Part shown: piece after piece, positions 1 through 13,056 of the stretch
Position numbering within the stretch: the stretch's first letter is position 1
How the letters are laid out: each line of letters starts with the position of its first letter
Assembly (NCBI GenBank): GCA_005406025.1
Contig: BGZK01000136.1
Span: 558,001 to 622,000, forward strand
From: Eumeta japonica
Lineage: Eukaryota > Arthropoda > Insecta > Lepidoptera > Psychidae
Direction of reading: 5' to 3'
Length of the DNA stretch: 64,000 bases
Made by a program: the position numbers and the translations under genes
The notes under the pieces: model-generated
Told to the model about the DNA's origin: nothing
Seen by the model: the letters and a program-made list of their open reading frames with translations, nothing else
Database searches by the model: none

Positions 1-330
1 TTCTGTGATTCTGTGATAATAGTAAAAAATGTTAATGGGATCATCGTTTTATTTTTAGCTGTGTTTGTCTTTCAACATTATCACAAGCATCAATGAATCC
101 ACGAACTTGTAAAGGAGCGACGTCCATGCGAAAAAACCATGCTTTGGTAAACACAATCATGCCCTTCGAAACGACTGACATTCTTAAGAATCATTTTCTT
201 ACAATTTGGAAAGTCATGGTTAGACCAGATGGTAAAAGTTTAATGGAGGTTATGCACTTAGTTTTTTAAGGAATGAATTTACTTATAACGATGTACCCAT
301 AATTCGGTTAGCACTAATTTAAAACAATAT

Positions 331-395
331 TAGGTGCATGGTAGGACGGTCGACTTTCAAACCGAAGGTCTAAGGGTTCGATTCCGCGCGTGCAT
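331..395 (+). repeat. tRNA-derived SINE head
   Basis: The segment has a box A-like TGGTAGGACGG and a box B GGTTCGATTCC about 35 bases apart, as in a pol III promoter. The ends pair poorly as an acceptor stem, so it is a SINE head rather than a working tRNA. The following sequence to about 700 has no recognisable coding sense. Confidence 0.5.
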
Positions 396-713
396 AAATG
401 AGTTATCTGAACTTAAGTACATTAGTTTATTCAACAATACCTCTAGCTAGAGGAAAGTATCATGACCAACCTAAAACTTTGAGTGTGTGTGAAACCCTTA
501 TACAGAGGGAGTTCGCAATCTGTCATGATGGGTTCGAACTGCAAAGCGTGGTTGCTTATCAATATGGCAACTCTGAAAATTTCATAAATATAATTTCGAA
601 ATGTAATATACACTTAAATAAATATATTAGTTATATATTATTTTGTGTTTCGATGAGTAGTTTTGTACAAGTTTTAAAACGAAATGAAATTTCCTAAGTG
701 TAGTAGCAATATA

Positions 714-1213
714 TTTTGACGTGACAACGGCTTATAAATTGGTTTGCCGGGTGACACTTCAAGAAACTGCGTTACGCTCCGCTCACGTTATGCGCTCACA
801 ATGAGAGCGAGTGAGAGGCACGCGTCCCTTCCACTCGGGCATGGTTAGCCCGCCTAAGAGCGAGAGAGACAGACATAAAAAGTGAAAGACACGCGTCCCT
901 TCCACTCGAGCACAGTTAGCCCGCCTAAGAGCGAAATGTATTGCAAGTTATTGTATGTATATTTGTATATAAATACGTATGTATGTGTAAAGGTAAAAAT
1001 AAAATTTTGTTAATATGAAATTCAGTGCGAGATTCTTTGTATAAATTAATGTTTTAAATATAATTCTTTGTATAAATAAATGTTTTAAATTGTTACTATT
1101 ATTTCATCCTTCTTCCTACTATACGAATGAATATTCACATTAAAATGATTTTACCACTCAAAGTCGTTGTCACGTAAAACTTTCGCCCGTATACCGACTT
1201 TACAGGCAACCAA
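714..1213 (+). mobile_element. Interspersed element R470, copy 1
   Basis: It begins TTTTGACGTGACAACG and ends GCCCGTATACCGACTTTACA plus GGCAACCAA, then a run of T. Its AT-rich 3' part (about 933-1213) is almost identical to copies at 28103 and 61596. The GC-rich 5' part differs and carries a 71-bp duplication. ACGTGACAACG near the start is repeated inverted (CGTTGTCACGT) about 40 bases from the end. No ORF is present, so it is non-autonomous. I cannot assign a family. Confidence 0.75.
819..933 (+). repeat. 71-bp tandem duplication inside R470 copy 1
   Basis: The block cacgcgtcccttccactcg begins at 819 and again at 890, a 71-bp period, and both blocks end in agcccgcctaagagcga. The sequences differ at a few bases. 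The other two copies of the element have different, unduplicated sequence at this place. Confidence 0.7.
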
Positions 1214-1827
1214 TTTTTTTAATCGTGGTCTTTTTTTTTGGTGAAGAATAACTTTAGATATAAGGTGATTCTTTTTTGTTGTCCTTTAAACGCGTTATAA
1301 ACAGATGTTCTCACATAGTCAAACGCTGGACAAGGCGTCTTGCTCTAACATAATTTTAAATTACTACAGAAGACAGCTGGTTCTTTAGGGCGTTAATTAT
1401 TAATAATCTCATCGAGTGCGCCCTAATGCAGTTTAGTATTATAACGTATAATTGTAGATCAAAGGTCTCTATAATGAAAAAATAAATTTATCGAAAGGCA
1501 AGCGCTGTTAACTAGTTATTAAGTCATGTTCTAATCACATTCCTGCTGATGCATAACAGCCCACAAACGTTTTATTTCATAAAATAAAACGTTTAATAAG
1601 ACGAATAAACGTAAAATAAGAATTTAGTCAAGTGCAAGTCGCTAACTAAAGTTGTCGCCAGTGCAATGATAACGTCCCGGACCGACGACTTAACATATTC
1701 ACGTGGGTCGATCTGACAGTCCGTAAAAAAATCAAAAACTGAGCAAGCTAACAGGCTGCTTTTATTATTGTCTTTCAAAATAGCATCCCTTGAGATTGAT
1801 ACATCGCTGTAATCGATGGAACTACTA
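1214..1827. other. Intron 2 spacer without recognised content
   Basis: AT-rich sequence between R470 copy 1 and the mariner relic. Apart from the hairpin at 1565-1594 I see nothing. Confidence 0.5.
1565..1594. repeat. 13-bp-arm hairpin
   Basis: AAACGTTTTATTT and its exact reverse complement flank the loop cata. It lies about 230 bp from the mariner relic; no link is shown. Confidence 0.6.
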
Positions 1828-2625
1828 AGAGAAACACTTTACCCACTCGCACTTAGGGGTCGCTTCGACGGCCTTTTCATATGCAGCCACTGCTTCCTCG
1901 ACGTCCGTAAACTGCTTTCCTCGGAGTTGTTGATTTATTTTAGGATATAAATATAATCTAAACATAAATGTAGTAGTAGTAGTTATTTGTTTGTTTAACG
2001 ATACGTAATGAGGCGTTGTTGTGATTAAGGAGAATCCTACTGTAAGGTTGTTTTTCCCGAACATTTTCCAAAACAAGAGGCAAACCAAACAGTTGTTAAC
2101 GTATCAGTCTGCTGTGACTGTTTCTTTTATCTTCTAAAACAATTGTTGCATAATGACCTGTCGTTCCGAAGAAAGAGGCGACCATCTTTTTTTTTTCATT
2201 GTTTCGACCTCGTTTTACTTTACGAGTCAACTCCCCGATAGGAAACACCCACTGAGAATATTGTTTTTTCGTTTAGGCACCGTAATAGTAAATCCAGCTT
2301 TCGTCACCTGAAACTTTGTCGTATACCTCATTTCGGTCAAATTATGAGGTATCCACTGAGTTCAAAGCTTCCTTAACGCTAAATGTACATGAAGAATTTT
2401 GTGCACTTGGCTCATACCGATGCCTAAGCTAGTTGAAATCTGCTGGTAAGCCACTCTTTTGTCAGTGTTGATGTTGTTTATGGTCGTCGCTGTAGAAGGA
2501 CTTCCCTCACGCAGATCGTCAGTCAGAGTAGTGAGACCAAGTTTGAACTCGTTAAACCAGTTATAAACAGTGGCAATGTACGGAGCTTCACCATAGAACG
2601 CCAATTGAAGTCTGTATTACTTTAT
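1828..2625 (-). pseudogene. Mariner transposase relic
   Basis: Minus-strand frames carry pieces of a mariner transposase in the right order. The helix-turn-helix part (2362-2604) has TVYNWFNEFK, REGSPSTA and SLGIGMSQVHKILH. WIPHNLTE is at 2332-2355 and GDESWIY, holding the first catalytic Asp, at 2276-2308. MVASFFGTTGHYATIVLE lies at about 2130-2185. ILLNHNNAS at about 2010-2032 has the second catalytic Asp replaced by Asn. The C-terminal LRGKQFTDVEEAVAAYEKA is at about 1840-1925. Roughly 30 residues are missing before GDES, and the segment with the third catalytic Asp is deleted. Frameshifts and stops intervene. No terminal inverted repeats were recognised. It is an old, inactive insertion in trh intron 2. 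Confidence 0.9.
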
Positions 2626-3111
2626 TGTTGGCTTAAATTACAACGAAAGCCGAAGAAAATCATTGCACGTTAGATTTTCTCGCATTAAATTCATGTTGAT
2701 GTTTGACAAACAATTTTCTTTTTGCCGCTCTGGTCGGTCAGTCTGGTCAGATCGAATTTGTAGAATCAAATGACGGATGAATGATATATGTATATAATAC
2801 GGTTCGTAAAGAGTTTCATTCTTAAAATACAAATACTAAGATAGTTACCAAGTGTCCGGTTCCAAGTATCACCTACGTATCTTTAATTTGTGTTTGTCAG
2901 GACCTATATATACAAGTATTCAAGAAAAAATAAATTTCAAATTATGTAGCAAAATGACATTGTATATACAGAAATATTTTATGTGTAAGCATTATCATAA
3001 TATAGTTTCTTCTACGTTGAATATAATTAAGTTTTTTTTATTTTACAATTTCTAAGTGGCCACTTTTAAAAGTTTTAAATGTCATCTACGTATTCGACTC
3101 AAGTTAGGAAG

Positions 3112-3204
3112 ACATCGGTCGAAATCGAACCGGGAACCATCCTGTTCGAAGCAGTTCGAAGGCAATGCTATCGATCACCGAGCTACCTCCGCTCTTGGCT
3201 AATA
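3112..3204 (-). repeat. tRNA-derived SINE head
   Basis: Minus strand: TAGCTCGGTGATCGATAGC (box A-like), then GGTTCCCGGTTCGATTTC (box B). Spacing suits a tRNA-derived promoter. The open frame reading across it on the plus strand (3079-3369) resembles no protein family and is taken as chance. Confidence 0.6.
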
Positions 3205-4158
3205 TATATCAATCAAAATGACAAGTTAATCCATAAATCACCAGCGCTTCGAGTTTATGATATTCGAGACCCGATGAAATTGAAAACCATAATCAAACAG
3301 TGCCCATGGCCGCACGGGCAGCGACCGCCCCGACACCGCAGTTCAAATAGTCGGGTACGAAAGCAATAATTTCTCGCACTCGTCCGTCTGTGCTGTTCGG
3401 CCAACGCTAACATGCGAACACTCCGCCCGTTATTTTCACAGGGCGAAATTAAATAAAAGTCTCACCTAATAGAGTACCGTCCGCAGAAAAGATACCGTCC
3501 GGATATATAGAGTATTTATTATTTTATTGTTTGGGAATTCGTACCTGTACAATTACTGTCGTTACAGTGAGGGGAGTGCACGTTAAGAATTTTGATTATT
3601 CTCTTTGATAAAAAGGAGGAGTTTCTCGATTCTTCTTTGTATGTATCGATGTATGTGTGTCGCGTTCCGTGGGATAGGGGTCAAAGACCTTGGACACATC
3701 GGACGTTGTAGTCTTCATATTATAGGCAATGGCTGTATAGTCGAGTTATAGACATTTATCGTAATAATTTCAGGGTCTTTTGGGGACCGTTTTCAATTTT
3801 TTGCCTTTACCAAAACCTGTAAAGTTAAAATAACTTTTTCATAGATATCGGACGCTGGATTTCGAAAACGTATATGGGAACTGCTCAAAATCAAATAGGA
3901 AAGGTACTGCTAAGTATTGCAAAGGTATTGAAAGCCTTTGAGATTTTGTCAGATTTATGACATTCCTGAAACAGTGTGGGTCTATTTAATTGTAGTCAAA
4001 AACGTGCTGGACTGGACATCAAAAAAATATTAAAATAACATAAGCTAACTAAAAAGCAGAATAAGTAATAAACTGTTCTCCTTCATAGAACATTTTATTA
4101 GTTATTATTGATTCTTTTAATATAATTAATAAATTATTGTTTCGTAAGCAATGATTAA

Positions 4159-4216
4159 TTATTTCATAATTTTCAAGTCGGTGGTGCTCGCCGCCGACTT
4201 CAAAATTATGAAATAA
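4159..4216. repeat. Fold-back element with 26-bp arms (AAGTCGG type)
   Basis: Arms at 4159-4184 and 4191-4216 pair with two mismatches around the loop tgctcg. The core AAGTCGGTGG / CCGCCGACTT plus TTATTTCATAATTTT is a repeat type common in Lepidoptera. It lies within a minus-strand open frame (4049-4402). Confidence 0.7.
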
Positions 4217-6320
4217 ATAAGTAAAATAAAAAAAATTATGCACCTCAATAATTAAAAAAAAAAACCTGCGCATCGCAAAGCGAATTTTCTTGTACAGTTC
4301 GTCGTACAATTCGCTGGCACAAGGTAATTTCAAATATAAGCTCATTGTTTCGCGTTCGCTATTGAAGTAGCAGGGGTCCATAATTTTCGTTTTATTTGGC
4401 AACAGCTTTAAAATGATACAGCAATTACTAATAACCTAATAATTAACTTGCTAATTCCTTTAAATAAAACAGCAAATGATAATTAAACGTATGTAAAAGT
4501 TACTTATTTTTTTAGTTTAAAAGTTGGTTTGCTCATTGAAAAAAATTGTTTTATTTACGGGCATATTAAACCTTAAAATTGCTAATAAATTATATCTCTA
4601 TATCTTATCTTGTAATATTTAACATTTGAATTTAGTTCAAATCATTTCTGAGAAATGAAATAAGACATAGAAACATTATTAAATGCGAATATATTAATAA
4701 ATTTACTTACAAACATTTCAAAGTTTATTTCAATTTCTGTACACATATTGACGTACATGATATAGAGAGAGAATATTAATATAATCCAGGGAAACTGTAC
4801 TCCAAACGTACATATGCAGACCGTGAAAATAGTTTACCCTCAAAAAATAACACTAACTATGGAAAAACGTTCGTGTTGATTACGCGGCCCCGGGCGAGAG
4901 GGCGTCCGGAGGGCAGGTCCGTCTTCCCTCCGACCGGACCGGAAGTCGACCGGTTTGCTTTGACTCTAATGAAGAATTACCGCCTTTTGTGACCGGACCG
5001 CGGACGTCGTGATTACCCATACGGCCGTTGGAAAAATAATGGCTAGTTTTGTGGGTTTTTTTTTCGTTGAAGTATCTACACCTTCGAACCGTGTAAGTGA
5101 AAAGTTAAATGAAACAATTGTCCATTCGTTGATAGATATGAAATTATTCTCGAAACTACATCATTTTAGTGATCGGTATCAAATATTTCAACTTATAGAA
5201 GCTGTCGTTTAATATTGCAATTGGAACCATAAATTGTATATAAACTTAAATAAAAAGCAGTACTGCGGTAGTAATATTAGGTGCATCACTATTCATAGAT
5301 GCACTTAAATTTCAATTAAGTTGTATTCAAAAGTTAAAGATCTCGTCATCATCATGTAGGTGGAGTCTTAAAATTTGAAGTACACATCTAAAATATTTTT
5401 TTTAAATTTTACTCTAACCCACACATTTTGTGTAGACTTAGGTTAAGCTAAAATTTCAGAGTTCAATAGCGTCCTGATTTCATGGCTTTGCTTCGTCTAA
5501 ATGCCGAGAAGATCTACCATCTCTTCTTCATATTTCTAAGTGGCTATAATTGTTTAAAAATCTTTGTGAGGAAACATATGTTCATACTACAAATGCAATT
5601 GAATTCCGGCCTATTAATATTGCATATAACGTATTGATTAGGTTGATACGGACTCTGTTTTCTAGTATATTAATGTGTATTTATTCCATTCCACTGTCAA
5701 TTTTTTTTATTCGATTGTCTATGCAAGAGTTTACGTCATAATCAACATTCTATGAGTAATAGACAACTATCACTGTTACTGTTAACTATTTCTCTTCTGC
5801 TCTGCAGTTGCTTTTGTTTAACATTCTGAAGATTTGACAATTACTTTAATTAATGCCCAATACTTGTTTGTCTATTATAATTACGTATAACCCTTTATAA
5901 ATTACTAATCTATATGCAGGTCGTCACCATATAAAGGTTTGCGCTAAAAATCATCGCTGTCCCGATGACTTGGCAGGGCATAGATCAGCAGGGTATGTTT
6001 TAGCTTGTAAGTTTTAACGCATTTTTATTTCTTACTACTTGCAATTCGTAAGAATGCTATAAGCAATAAATATTTTTTATTGTCATTATTATGCATTATT
6101 TTATTATATATTATTATGCATTGTATTATGATGCATAGAAATTTGATATAACGCATCATCAAAAAAATTTTTCCTATGTCTGTCGTAAATTGGCGAAAAT
6201 TGTCACAGCCCCCTTGATATGCTCTTATCTAAATGAGAGAGAAAATCAATAGAAAAATATAAAAGACTTTATAAATGAACCATAATGTATGTAACTAGCC
6301 AATTACACGGGCGGCCAACC
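4217..6320. other. Intron 2 spacer; GC-rich patch at 4880-5010
   Basis: Mostly AT-rich and featureless. About 130 bp at 4880-5010 is strikingly GC-rich (gcggccccgggcgagagggc) with no coding sense; it may be a regulatory element or an old repeat. Confidence 0.4.
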
Positions 6321-6322
6321 CT

Positions 6323-6556
6323 TCAGCGGGCGCGAGCGATCGATAAATAGACGGAACCCCAAAAATGGTCATACCAAATCCCGGGCAACGCTTCCACATT
6401 CACGACACGTTCGGTCAATACCGGACGATGATTGTGATGCACCGAACTAAGGGATATTTCGGATAGCGCCCCCCAGCCCTCCTCGCGCCAACTTTCCGGA
6501 TATTGATTAAAATTGTACTGTATCGTCTCGAGGAAATGTCTTGAAAACAACGACAT
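6323..6556 (-). other. Unrecognised 77-codon open frame in a GC-rich patch
   Basis: The translation contains WREEGWGALSEISLSS and VNVEALPGIWYDHFWGSVY. It has a protein-like mix of residues but matches no family I know. It could be a decayed transposon segment. There is no supporting splice or neighbouring exon evidence. Confidence 0.15.
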
Positions 6557-7501
6557 TCATATTTGCTCACGTCTGAGCGCTTTTCAGATATCTAAACCGT
6601 ACACAATTTAATAACTGCGTTACAAAGAGAAATTATAATGAAACCTGCTTGTAATTTCTGAATATAAAAATTAAATATATGTTGTATATTTATTCTTATT
6701 TCGTCGTCATAATTTTTAATAATTCTAAAGAATCTAAAGCTTTTTTACAGTTGTCTTTAATAGCCTTTTGTATAAGAGCTGTACGTACTTATAAGAAATA
6801 TTCAAGCTGGCATATATAACAATACAGCTTTTAAAATGATTGCTAGTGTAGATATTGAAAGAGTTCTGGCATATTATTAAAGTTTAAGTATCAAGTCTAG
6901 TTTTTTTACTTCATCTATTTCAGTATAATTCTATAATATTTACATTAACCAAAAATTACACATTGGCTACATACTTAGAAACAAATCAATCGACTATAAA
7001 TTGTTCAGTGTCAAAAGACATATCTCAGTCTCAGCAAAATAATCTAATTCATGCTACCTCGTACGGTGGAAGTCTATTGTTTGTTTGTCCGGGTTTAATA
7101 AGGGCGGGGTCACGTGCGGTCTCATTATAGCGCGGATTAGGTGCCGAAGGGTTAACTTATCCACGGCCGATGGGTAAGAAACATTGCCAATATAGCTGTA
7201 ATAGGTACTTTTCTTCGAAAATAGACAACCTTTGCATTGACTCTGTTTGGGTTGATAAACAAATCGGTCGGCGACGTTTTCATTTGAGGTCAATTCGTTA
7301 TTTGCGAACAATCGTTTTCAAATTGTTGTTACTTTTGAGATTTTATCAATAAAGAAATATGATTACATGGAATCTGTTAAAATAAAATAGGCTTGCGGAC
7401 AGACTCGAAATATTTTTTTATGAAATAAGGAGAAGCCATATTCTAAAAACCTCTAGGCAGGTTGAATGGGGTGTATTTTAAAAGAATTCGTGACCGACAC
7501 G

Positions 7502-7511
7502 GTCACGTGAC
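7502..7511. promoter_or_regulatory. Palindromic E-box GTCACGTGAC
   Basis: A perfect 10-bp palindrome around CACGTG, the core bound by USF/MITF/TFEB-type bHLH-Zip factors. It is a single site in intron 2; function is unknown. Confidence 0.25.
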
Positions 7512-7529
7512 GTGGTGAACTGTGCGTCA

Positions 7530-10500
7530 TTTAAGTTGTCTCCTTATTTAATTGTTATTTTAAATGCTCAAGTGAGTGATTACTGTGCGGTTAAAAGTGA
7601 ATTTAAAATATATTAGATAATATTCTGATATAGAAATATACTTTATTATTAAATGCAGAATTATCGTTTCTTATTATAGTTACCATAAGCCTATCGTGTA
7701 GTTTTATAGAACATAATTAAGCGATTGACAGTACAAATAGTTTGCGTATTGTTGAAGCGAGTGATAATGATGCAGAGAATAAAGTGAGTTAAATAGATAT
7801 TATGTTTATATAAATAACAAAAAGGTATATTCGTTATTATGTTGTTTCATATTTAGTACAGGGCTTGTGCGGGCTAATATATATTTTAATAATGAATAAG
7901 CTATATGAAAATTAATATAATTGTTGCTCGAAGTGCCGATAGATGTCAAAACCAAAATTAATGTAAATAGTTTTAATTTGAGAATTATGAAATACTAATT
8001 TATGATACAACAATTAATTTTAATATTAAAAAAAAAACACTATTATTACATGGTTTCAAGTTTTCATTTCTGTCGGCAGTCCTCATGATTTCTCCACCCT
8101 TTTTTTAGATCATATTTCTTACATGGAATTTCAGTGATAAACATATATTGTCGTGGCAATTTCTCATTGAATACCATAATGTATTATATGTATCGATATT
8201 TTCTTTGAAGGTGATTAATCATAAAAGAAATTTTCTAAGAAATCCCTGGCGTTAGCTAATACATTTAACCGATATAAGAAAAGAAATAAATCATTTTGGC
8301 AACTTAAGTCGTCTACAAACTCTCATTGAATATTAAACCAAATTAAATTACAATTGGTTTAAAAATACAATTAAATGTTTTAGGCAGCATTTAGCAACAA
8401 TCATAATGAAATTAGGGCTTTTGATATCAAATACATTGCTAAGGGTCTTGTAAAGTATTTGATTCAAGCCATTCGAATACGGAACGTATATGTAGGTAGG
8501 TCATAAGTGATTAATCTAACAGTTATTAATAACCCAATGTGGTTTGAAAATTCATAATATTTAATTCCATTAAAACGTTTTATACACACATTTCACGAAT
8601 ACATAGTTATATCGACATATATTGCTATTCGCTGAGGCATAGCCGAGTCTAATCGAGTACAAAGTTTCCAATAAAAAGAAATAAAAACTTAACGCACGCC
8701 TTAATCCGCGCCATAATAGTAATATCAGTTTAATTTTTTTATTTTACAATTGATAAAAAAATAAATATTAATTAAAAATTTAAAAATGGCAATTTTATAA
8801 TTATATGATTTTAATAATGTTATCAAAATTACGTTGCGATTAAATGTACGGTTGGAAACATTCAGAACGTTTTATATTTGTAGGATGAATTGTGGTCTAA
8901 AATTATACCAAATTAATGTTAAGCAGCATGTTAGACAACAACAAGCCATAAGGAAAATAAGATTGTAGAGTGATGTACATTCAAATGTAGCTCAGGAAAT
9001 ATACGAATGCGGGAAAATCCAATTTGTCAGTAAGATGAAATAAATCGAAGGTCACACGTAAATAGCGCCATAGTTAAAATTAGTTCACTAGAAATATTGG
9101 GCTAACGTTTGTATAAAACTTAATATGTAATAAGTTCAGCAGGTTGCAAAAAAAAAACTTTACGACAAATATTAAGAAGAGTATTCGTGAGTACCTCAGT
9201 CATAGGAATCTATGTGGACGCATTCGAAAGCGTATCACAAATTATTCTAATATTTACACAACAAAAAAAATTTCGTGTGAATTGCTCGTTCGCTTCGCTT
9301 GAATTACATGGTAACCTTCACCAGGTAACATTAAGCCAAACCGAATGATATTATTGCATAAAGTTCAAAATTACATCGATTTATCAATTGATTCCTATTA
9401 CATGTATTTTTATAATATTTTGTATGTTATAATGTCATGTAAGCTCCATCCGCTTTAACGCAATTACACATTCAACAAAAACTAAAATTTATACTGTAAG
9501 CCGAAAACTGATCAATGTTAATTAATTGTCTAACCACTTACTTCTTAAATAATGACTGTACAGTACAGGTAAATTTTTTAAACAACTAATCAAATACGTT
9601 TATCTAGCAATGTATAATTTTTTATTATTCCAATGATTACATCTTCTACTATAAGATCTGGTCATAATAGTATTGATAATTAAATGCCTTTATTAATGTT
9701 TTTTCGATATAAATTTATATTTAATAACATTACACGTAGTTACATGTTTTTTTTTCTAGAAGTAGAAGACCAGTGTTTTCCAATATCATCCAAGAAAAAA
9801 CACATTAGTAATTTTTTAATAATAATTGCGTCAAATTAAAATAAGGCTATTCCTAGATCATTGTCAATTCTATCGCTCCGTGTTCCATGGGTATCAGTAT
9901 TAACTTTCTGAAAACAATCTTTCAGAATAACAACTATAGTAGATAGGAAAGAAATGGACACCACAGCTCTACCTACCTACTTGTATTTTTGATACATAAC
10001 AATCCTAAATTGCTCTCGGCGTTTCCTATTCAAGTACTTACATACATCGGGAAAGTTCTAGAAGGTTTACGTAAAAACCGTGTAAACCGTGTAAACCTTG
10101 TATAGTTTTACAAAAGTACTGCGTCTCTCCCTCCTCGCGCCCGCGGCTGTTGCGAGCTTTATTTATTGTTATTTTTCTATTTGTCCGGCGCGCGCTGGCA
10201 GATGTGCTGCTCCGTGATTTACGCGGGCCCCTATTAAGCAATGTACGTGACTTATAGAAAATCGACTTTTCCACCCGAAAAGCTACCTCGATCTATGTAC
10301 ATCTGCTGTATTAACATGCCTTATTGGAAATTAATGCCTAAAGTCAGTACTAGTTAGGTAAATTCATAATAGTAAAGAAAATGGCTATTGGGCGTAATAT
10401 TTCTAAAGAATGAAATAAAGTCTTACAAAACATTGGGTATATAAACAATAGTGCATAATTAGCAATATAAAAAGCAAAATTACTAGAAAAGGATTATTTA

Positions 10501-11880
10501 AAATATTTTTATAAATTTAATTGTAATTTTATTTTCTGATCCATTCAAAGACATTTTCCATAAATATTGCCAAAATAGCTTTTAATGATACTTTAAGAAT
10601 CCTTGACGAGACGTCACTGCCATAAGTCTTATAATCGAAGGCCAGACAAAAAAGAGCTTGTTTGAGATTTTTTTACAAATGTGAACAAATTTTATTCAAA
10701 GACAGATATTTGCCAAAATTGACCAAAACTGTAATTTAATGGACATCATTGTATTACACAAAACATTGTTAATAATAAAATAAAACTAATACAAAACTAC
10801 GATATCTTCTCTATTTTATAAGGGCAAAGATAAGTAACTAGTATAATGGATTCAGACCCGGAAACAAGCTAAGAAAATTAATTATTTTAAACATAAAATT
10901 GAATCTTTACGTCTGAAATAAACAGTAAGTCTAAAAAATTGATTAAGGTATAAAACTACTGGGTATCTGTACTGAAAACTAAATTATTTGGTAAAATGCA
11001 TGGGACTTTATACACAAGACTTAAAGTTAATGTAAATACTTGCACTGCCTATTTCTTAAGACATTTTGTTGTTATTGTTGTGATGTATTGAAATATTGTA
11101 ATATTTATTATGACATATGTGTGCGTTTTATGATTACATACAAAAAAAAACATAGTCTATTTTAATGAGAACGAACCATTGCGTATACGATTCAGTTCAC
11201 ACACGTCCGTTCTCGCCGGCGAGGCGCGCCCTACTGCGATAAATCAACGGTGCTGCCACCTCTCGGCAATATGCGGAACAAAACATGTGTTTACCCGAAA
11301 GTTAATTTGTCGAATTTATCTGCGTCTTGTCCTCGCACCCGCGTTATTGTATTGAGAAATATTGCACGTATGGGGAACGGTTATAAATTTGCCATATACC
11401 TTGGCTCTTTTGGAAAATGCGGTTTTCCATTTTCCCGGTCGTAGAAAAATATGATATTGCGATGTATAAGTGAACGAATGCTTTATTATTCACTAGATAT
11501 ACGAGACGTCAGGTATAACTTGACTGTGTATAAACCGGAGTTACTAAATAAAACAGAATGCCCTTAATATTTATTTGCTTTGTTTTTTTTTTTTGCATAA
11601 CAGTATGTTTTTAATATTAACAAAAACATAAACTCGTTTTTTTTGAATAAATGAAAACATGACAAATATGCTTCTAGACTTTTTGTATTTGGATTGAAGG
11701 AAACTCTCAGAACTTCATTGATTTAGACGGTTTTGTTTTTGAATATTTTTTAATCGGTAGTAGGGCGATTTTGTAATTAGCGCCAATACATAACTAGGTT
11801 TGATTATTTGACTAAACACAAGAAGTATAATTGTGTGATTAGGGTTTCAATCATCCGACTACTGAGGCGTCTTTCTACAG
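7530..11880. other. Featureless AT-rich part of intron 2
   Basis: No genes or clear repeats were seen. Small GC-rich patches occur at 10120-10240 (with TACGTG at 10244-10249) and 11195-11240. A short 3-unit tandem of 'accgtgtaa' lies near 10073-10105. Confidence 0.4.
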
Positions 11881-12160
11881 TCTTATTATTTCCGATTGTG
11901 AGGTTTGGTTACTGGACCCATCCTATCTATCCTGGACCACGCTGGTCCGGTATAGGTGGGGAGCCGCTAACCACTGTCGTCACCAACGCCTGTCACCTAA
12001 GAGTTAATGTGCTCTCGGAGGCACAATATCAGTGAATTAATTTTATTTGATTTAAAAATTAATTGGCTGATTTGGCCGCGCTCAGGATCGAAATCGGTAA
12101 CCTCGCGGCTGGAAGGCGACGTTCTTCACAATTGAGCCACCATAATCCCGCATTAAACTT
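11880..12160 (-). mobile_element. tRNA-headed SINE, copy a
   Basis: Minus strand starts near 12155 with TGGCTCAATTG (box A-like) and CCGATTTCGATCC (box B-like). The body follows, including GTGCCTCCGAGAGCAC at about 12008-12023 and a section about the 'ccactgtcgtcacc' stretch. The same head-plus-body order recurs at 25930 and 54265. Confidence 0.6.
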
Positions 12161-12294
12161 ATCTGAATATCGTTCCTAATATTAAGAATTAACTTTCCTA
12201 GATTAGAATAAAAATAAATTGCCTGATTTCTCCAGGTGGTTAAGTTTCAATTGAATGGAAAAGTATGAGCAAAGTAATTTGCTACTAAATGTAA

Positions 12295-12296
<2 letters not shown>

Positions 12297-12360
<64 letters not shown>
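12297..12360. repeat. (AT)n microsatellite
   Basis: About 32 uninterrupted AT dinucleotides, followed by imperfect gtatatgtat. The open frames across it are artefacts. Confidence 0.95.
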
Positions 12361-12364
<4 letters not shown>

Positions 12365-13056
12365 GTATATGTATATGTATGTATGCTATCGCAAACATAT
12401 TATTATTACTGTGAAACAAAAAAAAATGATAATTGGACGATAATTGTAGAGTTACACTAATTAAATACAAAATAGTTTATTAATTTTAACGAGATATCAC
12501 TTAAAATTTTAATAAGCAATTTTACCTCATATCTTGTTTAAAATTGTTCCGTAACATAATGTTAAGTAGCACTTAAATAGCACTTATCAGTTATTATTTT
12601 TAATTAAGTGAGTAACGACACCAGCGTGGGCTTCTAAACTTAACGGAGCTTTTCCCGTATTAGGTTATAACAAGTTAATCGTAACTGTGAGATATCACGT
12701 AAACTAACGAAGAGTTTACTTCGTGGGCGCGTTATTGTGACACTTTTTTTTATCTTTCGACATGTGCAGACCTTTGACTGTATCAAGCATAGTAAATCTC
12801 TTGACTTATCCAAAGTAATGGTTACATTTTAACGGTTTTGTATTCTATCATTGCGAATACCATCGTAAATTAGAATAATTAAAAAATGCATATGTGAAGT
12901 AGCAGATTTCACTTTTGGCTTTCGTTCAGCGAGTCAGAGTTCCGGTGGCCCACTGCCCCGCCCCATGAGATATCCTATCCTTTCTTAAGTTTCTTTGGCT
13001 TGCTCGGCTTTCTTGGCTCCATCGCATATCCTATTGTTTTCTCAAACGCCGACAAT

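Noticed and set aside
12255..12470. Open frames of repeated Tyr-Ile
   Set aside because: Simple translation of the (AT)n microsatellite on both strands.
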